Both the position numbers and the translations under genes were made by a program. DNA of 64,000 bases from Pseudoxanthomonas sp. PXM03 (GTDB lineage Bacteria; Pseudomonadota; Gammaproteobacteria; Xanthomonadales; Xanthomonadaceae). Numbering within the stretch: position 1 is the stretch's first letter; every line of letters starts with the position of its first letter. This document shows, one piece after another, positions 56,878 through 64,000 of the stretch. The stretch lies in the NCBI RefSeq assembly GCF_014852005.1, contig NZ_JACVAU010000002.1, positions 62,001 through 126,000 of the forward strand. The letters are read 5' to 3'. The notes under the pieces are model-generated. The model had not been told where the DNA came from, made no database searches, and saw nothing but the letters and a program-made list of their open reading frames with translations.

Positions 56878-57969
56878 TTACACACCCTTCTCGAACACGC
56901 CGAAGAACACCAGCAACGCCGTCACCGCGATCCATGCGATGGTCAGCGGGATGAACACCTTCCAGCCCAGCCGCATGATCTGGTCGTAGCGGTAGCGCGG
57001 GAAACTGGCGCGGAACCAGATGTAGGCGCTGGCGAAGAACAGCACCTTCAGCAGCAGCCACGGCCAGCCGCCGGTCCAGATCCAGTTGATCCAGGGCGAT
57101 ACGTCGGCGGTGATCCAGCCCTGCAGCGGGCTCAGCCAGCCGCCCAGGAAGAACAGCGACACCAGGAAACTGACCAGGATCATGTTGGCGTATTCGGCCA
57201 GGAAGAACAGCGCGAACGCCGCACCCGAATACTCGACCATATGGCCGGCGACGATTTCCGACTCGCCTTCCACTACGTCGAACGGCGAACGGTTGGTCTC
57301 GGCGACGCCGGACACCCAGTACACGATGAACAACGGGAACAGCGGCAGCCAGAACCACTCGAAGAAGCCGGCGTTGCCGGCCTGCGCCATCACGATGTCG
57401 GTCAGGTTCAGGCTGCCGGCGGCGATCAGCACGCCCACCAGCGCGAAGCCCATCGCGATCTCGTAGCTGACCACCTGCGCGGCCGAGCGCATCGCGCCGA
57501 GGAAGGCGTACTTCGAGTTCGAGGCCCAGCCGGCGATGATGATGCCGTACACACCGAGCGAGGTCATCGCCAGCAGGTACAGCAGGCCGGCGTTCGCGTT
57601 CGACAGCACCAGCTGGTAATCGAACGGCACCACCGCCCACGCGGCGAAGGCCGGCGCCAGCGTGATCAGCGGCGCCAGGATGTACATGGTCTTCTGCGCG
57701 CTGCTGGGCTGGATGATTTCCTTGAACAGCAGCTTGAAGACGTCGGCGAAGGCCTGGAAGATGCCCATGCCCACGTACATCGGCCCGTGGCGCACGTGCA
57801 TCCAGCCGATCAGCTTGCGCTCCCACACCACGTAGAACGCGACCGAGATGATCACCGGCATGGCGATCACCAGGATCTTCAGCACGATCCACAGCACCAT
57901 GCCGATGTCGCCCAGCCCGAAGAACCACTCGCGCAGGGGCCCGACCGCGTTGATCAACAGCTCGTTCAT
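56878..57969 (-). CDS. nuoH: NADH-quinone oxidoreductase subunit H
   Basis: 363 residues, eight helices; forms the entry of the quinone tunnel and the proton E-channel. Conserved: [63 protein letters not shown] then [18 protein letters not shown]. Overlaps nuoG by 4 bases. Confidence 0.97.
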   Translation of the reverse strand: MNELLINAVGPLREWFFGLGDIGMVLWIVLKILVIAMPVIISVAFYVVWERKLIGWMHVRHGPMYVGMGIFQAFADVFKLLFKEIIQPSSAQKTMYILAPLITLAPAFAAWAVVPFDYQLVLSNANAGLLYLLAMTSLGVYGIIIAGWASNSKYAFLGAMRSAAQVVSYEIAMGFALVGVLIAAGSLNLTDIVMAQAGNAGFFEWFWLPLFPLFIVYWVSGVAETNRSPFDVVEGESEIVAGHMVEYSGAAFALFFLAEYANMILVSFLVSLFFLGGWLSPLQGWITADVSPWINWIWTGGWPWLLLKVLFFASAYIWFRASFPRYRYDQIMRLGWKVFIPLTIAWIAVTALLVFFGVFEKGV

Positions 57970-60197
57970 GCGCTCACCACCGTCACGCGTCCGGCGCCCA
58001 GCGGCGCCGTGGCACCGTAGCCGCTCTCGATCCAGGCGACGCCCGCGGCGACGCGGACATCCACCACCACCGGCAGCGCGGCCGTGCCGATGCCGTTGCC
58101 GACCTTGGCCATCTGGCCTTCGGCGACGCCCGCGGCCTGCGCGTCGGCAGGGTTCAGCACGATGCGGTCACCCACGTTCAGCGGGTGCGCCTGCAGCGCT
58201 TCGGCACGGCGGACGGTGCCGTCGATGCGGTAGATCGCCGCGGTGACGGCCAGCTCCAGGCCCTGCCCGTTGCTGGCCGGCGCAGCAGACTTCGCCACGG
58301 CGACAGACTTCGCTCCGGCAGCACCGCGTGCGCCGGTGATATCGGTGAACTCGAAGCCGGCGAGTTGCAGTTCCCCGCCCAGTGCGCGCAGCACCTTCCA
58401 GCCGTCACGCGCTTCGCCCGGCAGCTTGCCGGCGGCTTGCGTGCGCTGATCCATGCCGTCCAGGTTGGTCAGCGTCGCGTCGATCTCGGGCAACAGTCCG
58501 ATCGGCAGGATCACGTCGGCCACGTCGCGCGTCGACTTGCAGGCGAAGTGGCTGAACGCCACGACCTTCGCCGACACCAGCGCCTTCGTTGCAGCCGGTG
58601 TATCGGCGAAATCCAGGCCCGGCTCGATGCCGTAGATGACATAGGCATTGCGCGGCTCGGCGAACATGCCCGCCACGTCGCGACCGCTAGGCAGCACGCC
58701 GTGGCGCGCCAGGCCAAGCGCGTTGGCACCCTGCGGGATGCGGCACAGCGATGCGCCCGTCGCGGCGACGAAGTCAGCAGCGGCACTGCGCAGTGCGGCG
58801 GCCTGCGGATGGTTCTCGACGATGCCACCGACGATCACGACCGCGCGGTTGGCGGCCTCGGCGACGTCGCGCAGCGCGGCGTCGTTCAACGCAGCACCGA
58901 GCTTAGACGGCGCGACGATGTGCTTGCCGGCGATGCCGAACGCGAAATCGAAGTCGACCGGGTTGACCACGTGCACCTTGGCGCCCTTGCGGACGGCCTT
59001 GCGGATGCGCTGGTGCAGCAGCGGTAGCTCATGTCGGATGTTGGTGCCGAACAGCACGATGACATCGGCCTGCTCGATCTCCGCCAGCGGCAGCGCGAAC
59101 GGTTCCGCCACCGCGCCGTCGGAGAAGTCGCGGTTGTTGATGCGGTGGTCCAGGTTGCCGGTCCCGAGGCCGTCGGCGAGCTTTGCCAGCAGGCCGCCCT
59201 CCTCGTTCGACACCGCCGGGTGCACCAGCACGCCGAGGCTGTCGCCCCTGTTCGCGCGCAGGATCTCGGCAGCGGCGGCCAGGCCTTCGGCCCAGGACAC
59301 TTCGCGCCACTCGCCGTTGACCTTCTGCAGGGGCTTAACCGCGCGGTCATCGGCGTACAAGCCCTGGTGCGAATAGCGGTCGCGGTCGGACAGCCAGCAT
59401 TCGTTGACGGACTCGTTCTCGCGCGGGACGGTGCGCAGCACCTGGCCGCGGCGCGAGTGGTAGAACACGTTGGAACCCATCGCGTCGTGGAAACCGACGG
59501 ATTCGCGTGCGATCAATTCCCACGGACGGGCGCGGAACTGGAACACCTTGTTGGTCAGCGCGCCCACCGGGCACACATCGATGACATTGCCGGAGATCTC
59601 GGTGGTCAGCGGCTTGCCGTCGTAGGTGCCGATCTGCAGGTTCTCGCCTCGGTACATGCCGCCCAGCTCATAGGTGCCGGCGACGTCCGCGGTGAAGCGT
59701 ACGCAGCGCGTGCACTGGATGCAGCGGGTCATCTCGGTGGCGACCAGCGGACCAATGTCCTCGTCCGGCACCACGCGCTTGCGTTCCTGGAAGCGACTGA
59801 CCGAACGGCCGTAACCCAGCGACAGGTCCTGCAACTCGCATTCGCCGCCCTGATCGCAGATCGGGCAGTCCAGCGGATGGTTGATCAGCAGGAATTCCAT
59901 CACGTTGCGCTGCGACTTCAACGCCTTGTCGCTGCGCGTGGCGATCTTCATACCGTCCATCACCGGCGTGGCACACGCCGGTGCCGGCTTCGGCATCTTC
60001 TCGACTTCCACCAGGCACATGCGGCAGTTCGCCGCGATCGGCAGCTTCTCGTGGTAGCAGAAGCGCGGGATCGGGATACCGGCCTTGTCGGCCGCCTGGA
60101 TGATCATCGAACCCTTGGGCGCGGCCAACTCCTGCCCGTCGATGAAGACGGTGACGTGGTCCGGCGGCAGGTTGGGATTCACGGGCTGCGCACTCAC
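57966..60197 (-). CDS. nuoG: NADH-quinone oxidoreductase subunit G
   Basis: 743 residues. Iron-sulfur subunit of the peripheral arm: 2Fe-2S ligands in [20 protein letters not shown] then CATPV, a His/Cys 4Fe-4S site ([18 protein letters not shown]), 4Fe-4S ligands in [10 protein letters not shown] with VCPVGALT, and a molybdopterin-oxidoreductase-like C-terminal part without cofactor. Electrons pass from NuoF clusters to NuoI. Its length is less than the 908 residues in E. coli. Overlaps nuoF by 4 bases. Confidence 0.95.
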   Translation of the reverse strand: MSAQPVNPNLPPDHVTVFIDGQELAAPKGSMIIQAADKAGIPIPRFCYHEKLPIAANCRMCLVEVEKMPKPAPACATPVMDGMKIATRSDKALKSQRNVMEFLLINHPLDCPICDQGGECELQDLSLGYGRSVSRFQERKRVVPDEDIGPLVATEMTRCIQCTRCVRFTADVAGTYELGGMYRGENLQIGTYDGKPLTTEISGNVIDVCPVGALTNKVFQFRARPWELIARESVGFHDAMGSNVFYHSRRGQVLRTVPRENESVNECWLSDRDRYSHQGLYADDRAVKPLQKVNGEWREVSWAEGLAAAAEILRANRGDSLGVLVHPAVSNEEGGLLAKLADGLGTGNLDHRINNRDFSDGAVAEPFALPLAEIEQADVIVLFGTNIRHELPLLHQRIRKAVRKGAKVHVVNPVDFDFAFGIAGKHIVAPSKLGAALNDAALRDVAEAANRAVVIVGGIVENHPQAAALRSAAADFVAATGASLCRIPQGANALGLARHGVLPSGRDVAGMFAEPRNAYVIYGIEPGLDFADTPAATKALVSAKVVAFSHFACKSTRDVADVILPIGLLPEIDATLTNLDGMDQRTQAAGKLPGEARDGWKVLRALGGELQLAGFEFTDITGARGAAGAKSVAVAKSAAPASNGQGLELAVTAAIYRIDGTVRRAEALQAHPLNVGDRIVLNPADAQAAGVAEGQMAKVGNGIGTAALPVVVDVRVAAGVAWIESGYGATAPLGAGRVTVVSA

Positions 60198-61564
60198 GCG
60201 GCCACCTCCAGGTTGGAACGGACCACCGTGCCGTCGCGCTCGTCATCGACGAGGAAACGCTTGTTCACGATCGCGTATTCGAATTCGTGCCAGAAGTGGC
60301 GCAGCATGCCCTGCACCGGCCACGCGGCGGCTTCGCCGAACGCGCAGATGGTGTGGCCCTCGATCTGACCCGCAGCGGCACGCAGTGTCTGCAGGTCCTC
60401 GAGGGTGGCCTTGTGCTCCGCCACGCGGGTCAGCATGCGGTACATCCAGCCGGTGCCTTCGCGGCACGGCGTGCACTGGCCGCAGCTTTCCTTGTAGTAG
60501 AAGCGCGCGATGCGCTGGCACGCACGCACCATGCAGGTGGTGTCGTCCATCACGACGACGGCGCCCGAGCCCAGGCCGGAACCGGCCTTCTGGATGCTGT
60601 CGTAGTCCATCGTCAGGCCCATCATCACCTCGCCCGGCAACACCGGCATCGAGGAGCCGCCAGGAATGACCGCCTTGAGCTTGCGGCCTTCGCGCATGCC
60701 GCCACACAGCTCGAGCAGCTCGGCAAACGACGTACCCAGGCGGATCTCATGGTTGCCCGGCTTCGCCACATGGCCGGAAACCGAGAAGATCTTGCAGCCG
60801 CCGTTGTTGGGCTTGCCCAGGTTCATGAACCACTCGGCGCCGTTGCGCACGATGGCCGGCACCGACGCGTAGGTCTCGGTGTTGTTGATCGTGGTCGGCT
60901 TGCCGTACAGGCCGAAGTTGGCCGGGAACGGCGGCTTGAAGCGCGGCTGGCCCTTCTTGCCTTCCAGCGACTCCATCAGCGCGGTTTCTTCGCCGCAGAT
61001 GTAGGCGCCCGCGCCGAGCGCGTTGTACAGGTCGATGTCCACGCCGGAGCCGAGGATGTTCTTGCCCAGCCAACCGTGCTTGTAGGCTTCAGCGGTCGCT
61101 TCTTCCAGATGCTCGAAGGGCTCGTGGTGGAATTCGCCGCGCAGGTAGTTGTAGCCCACGGTCGAACCGGTGGCGTAGCAGGCGATCGCCATGCCTTCGA
61201 TCACCGCATGCGGGTTGTAGCGCAGGATGTCGCGGTCCTTGGCGGTGCCCGGCTCGGATTCGTCCGAGTTGCAGAGGATGTACTTCTGCATGTCGCCCTT
61301 GGGCATGAAGCTCCACTTCAGGCCGGTCGGGAAGCCCGCGCCGCCACGGCCGCGCAGGCCGGACTGCTTGACCATCTCGACGACGTCGGCCGGCGGGATC
61401 TTCTCTTCGATGATCCTGCGCAGCGCAGCGTAACCGCCGGTCTTCAGATAGTTCTCATACGACCACGGCTTGTCGAAGTGCAGCGTGGTGTAGACGGCCT
61501 GGTGCTCCTTGGGAGCAGGGCCGACCGGGCCGTAGCCCTCTGAGTAGTGTGAGTGGCCTGCCAT
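60194..61564 (-). CDS. nuoF: NADH-quinone oxidoreductase subunit F
   Basis: 456 residues. NADH/FMN-binding subunit: glycine-rich [23 protein letters not shown] and NADH site [20 protein letters not shown], 4Fe-4S ligands [15 protein letters not shown] with a later cysteine in [13 protein letters not shown]. It oxidises NADH and starts the electron chain. 4 bases from the nuoE stop. The first 20 residues ([17 protein letters not shown]) precede the conserved core. Confidence 0.96.
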   Translation of the reverse strand: MAGHSHYSEGYGPVGPAPKEHQAVYTTLHFDKPWSYENYLKTGGYAALRRIIEEKIPPADVVEMVKQSGLRGRGGAGFPTGLKWSFMPKGDMQKYILCNSDESEPGTAKDRDILRYNPHAVIEGMAIACYATGSTVGYNYLRGEFHHEPFEHLEEATAEAYKHGWLGKNILGSGVDIDLYNALGAGAYICGEETALMESLEGKKGQPRFKPPFPANFGLYGKPTTINNTETYASVPAIVRNGAEWFMNLGKPNNGGCKIFSVSGHVAKPGNHEIRLGTSFAELLELCGGMREGRKLKAVIPGGSSMPVLPGEVMMGLTMDYDSIQKAGSGLGSGAVVVMDDTTCMVRACQRIARFYYKESCGQCTPCREGTGWMYRMLTRVAEHKATLEDLQTLRAAAGQIEGHTICAFGEAAAWPVQGMLRHFWHEFEYAIVNKRFLVDDERDGTVVRSNLEVAA

Positions 61565-61568
61565 GCGC

Positions 61569-62096
61569 TTACTCCAGCCCGTCCAGCAGTTCGTCGACTT
61601 TCGCCGGCGTCAGCTTCTCGTGGTAGTGGCCGTTGATGACCACGACCGGTGCGCCGCAGCACGCGGCCACGCACTCTTCCTCGCGCTTCAGGTACACGCG
61701 ACCGTCGGCGGTGGACTCGCCCAGCTTGCAGCCCAGCTTCTTCTCGGCGTGGGCGACCAGGTCCTGGGCGCCGTTGAGCCAGCAGCTGATGTTGGTGCAG
61801 AAGGCCACGTTGTTGCGGCCGACTTTCTCGGTCTCGAACATCGAATAGAAGCTGGCGACCTCGTACGCCCACACCGGCGGCAAGTCGAGGTACTTGGCGA
61901 CGGCGGCGATCAGCTCGTCGGTCAGCCAGCCATCGTTCTGTTCCTGCGCGGCATGCAGGCCCTGCAGCACCGCGGAGCGCTTGCGGTCCGGCGGGAACTT
62001 GGTCAGCCAATGATCGATGTGCGCGCGCGTCTTTTCGCTCAACGCCACCAGCGGATCGACGTTCTGCGCCGCCTCGAAATTACCCGTGGCCCTCAT
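61569..62096 (-). CDS. nuoE: NADH-quinone oxidoreductase subunit E
   Basis: 175 residues, thioredoxin-like fold with the N1a 2Fe-2S cluster: ligands in [11 protein letters not shown] and later [12 protein letters not shown]. It sits next to NuoF and may guard against flavin-linked oxygen reduction. Overlaps nuoD by 4 bases. Confidence 0.96.
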   Translation of the reverse strand: MRATGNFEAAQNVDPLVALSEKTRAHIDHWLTKFPPDRKRSAVLQGLHAAQEQNDGWLTDELIAAVAKYLDLPPVWAYEVASFYSMFETEKVGRNNVAFCTNISCWLNGAQDLVAHAEKKLGCKLGESTADGRVYLKREEECVAACCGAPVVVINGHYHEKLTPAKVDELLDGLE

Positions 62097-63397
62097 CGGT
62101 CCACCTCACCAAAGACAAGATCATAGGTACCGATCATCGCGACGACGTCGGGAAGCATGTGGCCGCGCACGATCTCGTCCATGGAGGACAGGTGCGCGAA
62201 ACCCGGGGCGCGCAGCTTCACGCGGAAGGGCTTGTTGGCGCCATCGGACACCAGGTAACAGCCGAACTCGCCCTTCGGCGCCTCGACGGCGGAATAGGTC
62301 TCGCCGGCCGGCACGCAGTAGCCCTCGCTGAAGAGTTTGAAGTGGTGGATCAGCGCTTCCATGTCGTCCTTCATCTCCTCGCGGGAGGGGGGCGCGACCT
62401 TGAAGTTCTGCACCATGACCGGGCCGGGATTGGCCTTCAACCACTTCACGCACTGCTGGATGATGCGGTTGGACTGGCGCATCTCGGCGACGCGGACCAG
62501 GTAGCGGTCGTAGCAGTCGCCGTTCACGCCGACCGGAATGTCGAAATCGACCACGTCGTACTTGGCGTAGGGCTGCTTCTTGCGCAGGTCCCAGGCGATA
62601 CCCGAACCACGCAGCATCGCGCCGGTCATGCCCAGCGCGCGCGCCTGCTCGGGCGAGACCACGCCGATGCCGACGGTGCGCTGCTTCCAGATGCGATTGT
62701 CTGTCAGCAGCGTCTCGTATTCGTCGACGCGCTTGGGGAATTCGTTGGTGAAGTCTTCAAGGAAGTCCAGCAGGGAGCCTTCGCGCGCCTGGTTGAACTG
62801 CTTCAGCGCCTTGCCCTTGCGCCACGGCGATTCCTTGTACTTCGGCATGCGGTCCGGCAGGTCGCGATACACGCCGCCCGGACGGTAGTACGTCGCATGC
62901 ATGCGCGCGCCACTGACCGCTTCGTAGCAGTCCATCAGCTCCTCGCGCTCGCGGAAGGCGTACAGCATCACTGCCATCGCCCCGAGGTCGAGCGCATTGG
63001 AGCCGATCCACATCAGGTGGTTCAGGATGCGGGTGATCTCGTCGAACATTGTGCGGATGTACTGCGCGCGCTCCGGCGCCTCGATGCCCATCAGGGTTTC
63101 GATGGCGCGCACGTAGGCGTGCTCGTTGCACATCATCGACACGTAGTCGAGGCGATCCATGTAGCCGATCGACTGGTTGAACGGCTTGGACTCGGCCAGC
63201 TTTTCGGTGCCCCGGTGCAGCAGGCCCACGTGCGGGTCCGCGCGGACGATGGTCTCGCCGTCCATTTCCAGGATCAGGCGCAGCACGCCGTGCGCGGCCG
63301 GATGCTGCGGGCCGAAGTTCAGCGTGTAGTTGCGGATCTCCTGTTTGCCTTCAGCAGGGTTGCTGGCGAACGCGACGCCGGATTGCGGATTGCTCAT
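62093..63397 (-). CDS. nuoD: NADH-quinone oxidoreductase subunit D
   Basis: 434 residues, derived from the large subunit of NiFe-hydrogenase without metal. It forms the quinone pocket with NuoB. Conserved: [40 protein letters not shown] then [28 protein letters not shown]-like segment and the C-terminal FGEVDR. Start at 63397 overlaps the nuoC stop by ATGA. nuoC and nuoD are separate genes here, not the fused nuoCD of E. coli. Confidence 0.96.
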   Translation of the reverse strand: MSNPQSGVAFASNPAEGKQEIRNYTLNFGPQHPAAHGVLRLILEMDGETIVRADPHVGLLHRGTEKLAESKPFNQSIGYMDRLDYVSMMCNEHAYVRAIETLMGIEAPERAQYIRTMFDEITRILNHLMWIGSNALDLGAMAVMLYAFREREELMDCYEAVSGARMHATYYRPGGVYRDLPDRMPKYKESPWRKGKALKQFNQAREGSLLDFLEDFTNEFPKRVDEYETLLTDNRIWKQRTVGIGVVSPEQARALGMTGAMLRGSGIAWDLRKKQPYAKYDVVDFDIPVGVNGDCYDRYLVRVAEMRQSNRIIQQCVKWLKANPGPVMVQNFKVAPPSREEMKDDMEALIHHFKLFSEGYCVPAGETYSAVEAPKGEFGCYLVSDGANKPFRVKLRAPGFAHLSSMDEIVRGHMLPDVVAMIGTYDLVFGEVDR

Positions 63398-64000
63398 GCC
63401 TTGCCCTCGCGCGCGGCGGCTTCGCCGGCGGCGGTCTGGTAGCGCGCGTCGTCGCGGATCACGCGCGGCACGCCGACGCGCGGCTCGACCGAAGTGACCG
63501 GTTCGTACACCACGCGCTTCTTTTCTTCGTCGTAGCGGACTTCGACGTTGCCGATCAGCGGGAAGTCCTTGCGGAACGGATGACCGACGAAACCGTAATC
63601 GGTCAGGATGCGGCGCAGGTCCGGATGACCTTCGAAAATGATGCCGTACAGGTCGAACGCCTCGCGCTCGAACCAGTTCAGGCCCGGCCATACGTCGCAC
63701 AGCGAGGCGACGACCGGAAGACCGTCATCCGGCGCGAAGCAGCGCACGCGGACGCGACGGTTGTGCTGGTACGACAGCAGGTGCAGGACCACCGCGAAGC
63801 GGTTGGGCTGCGAGGCACCCTGCGGGCGCTGCTCCCAGTTGAAACGTCCCGGGCCGAAACCCTCCACGCCGCGACTGAAGCCCTCGGAGGACACATCGGC
63901 CGTGTCCCATTCGGTGCTGCCGTAGCCCAGGTAATCGACGCCACTGACATCGACGGCCTGTTCGAAACCGAACTCGTCGCGCAGCGCCAGACAGACGGCG
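63394..64000 (-). CDS. nuoC: NADH-quinone oxidoreductase subunit C, 5' part beyond the window
   Basis: 201 residues visible; the start lies to the right of the window. The signature [20 protein letters not shown] then [20 protein letters not shown] is complete. Before it there is a segment rich in Gly, Ser and charged residues ([20 protein letters not shown]) not found in E. coli NuoC, which looks like an insertion loop of about 40 residues. nuoA and nuoB are expected beyond the edge. NuoC is a peripheral-arm subunit next to NuoD. Confidence 0.93.
   Translation of the reverse strand, partial: AVCLALRDEFGFEQAVDVSGVDYLGYGSTEWDTADVSSEGFSRGVEGFGPGRFNWEQRPQGASQPNRFAVVLHLLSYQHNRRVRVRCFAPDDGLPVVASLCDVWPGLNWFEREAFDLYGIIFEGHPDLRRILTDYGFVGHPFRKDFPLIGNVEVRYDEEKKRVVYEPVTSVEPRVGVPRVIRDDARYQTAAGEAAAREGKA

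Overview
The window reads as chromosomal DNA of a high-GC gammaproteobacterium of the Xanthomonadaceae (Stenotrophomonas / Pseudoxanthomonas / Luteimonas / Lysobacter group). The reasons are SMAG-like GTAGGAGC palindromes, an RpfG-type HD-GYP regulator, a Crp/Clp-type operator, a class III (PhaC/PhaE) polyhydroxyalkanoate synthase, and the core order rimP-nusA-infB-rbfA-truB-rpsO-pnp next to an initiator tRNA and a nuo operon. The genus is inferred from gene content only.

Layout. 1-7.8 kb: signalling genes, namely a truncated histidine kinase with its receiver partner, two small cell-envelope genes, then a 1494-residue hybrid kinase (CHASE, three PAS, HisKA, HATPase, two receivers, Hpt) followed 3 bp later by an HD-GYP response regulator. 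A perfect TGTGA-N6-TCACA site lies upstream of this pair. 7.9-15.8 kb: miscellaneous small genes (membrane protein, lipoprotein, SnoaL-like protein, two GFA-type zinc proteins, YciI-like protein), a second HD-GYP protein with DUF3391, a TetR regulator, an FAD oxidoreductase, PspC and DUF5329 proteins.

16-31.7 kb: a 3-hydroxybutyrate / polyhydroxybutyrate region. It holds phaE-phaC (synthase), pssA, a secreted 3HB-oligomer hydrolase divergent from 3HB dehydrogenase, a LuxR-type response regulator, a Nudix hydrolase, a large SSS-transporter/hybrid kinase resembling CrbS, a TonB-dependent receptor, and divergently a GntP-type permease. The two divergent promoter regions share a GTAC-N4-GTAC palindrome, which suggests common control of oligomer uptake, cleavage, monomer import and oxidation. 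Between the regulator and the Nudix gene lies a gene-free stretch with a three-copy 125-bp tandem repeat and a duplicated 126-bp unit carrying perfect DnaA boxes.

31.8-40.4 kb: a DUF1800/DUF1501 pair, a Tat-exported epimerase-like protein, an unexplained gene-free stretch, a DUF922 putative metalloprotease, an MFS transporter and a lower-GC patch with two small exported proteins. 40.6-50 kb: pnp, rpsO, truB, rbfA, infB, nusA, rimP and tRNA-fMet, all on the minus strand. 50.1-64 kb: nuoN to nuoC (respiratory complex I), minus strand, with nuoC running off the right edge.
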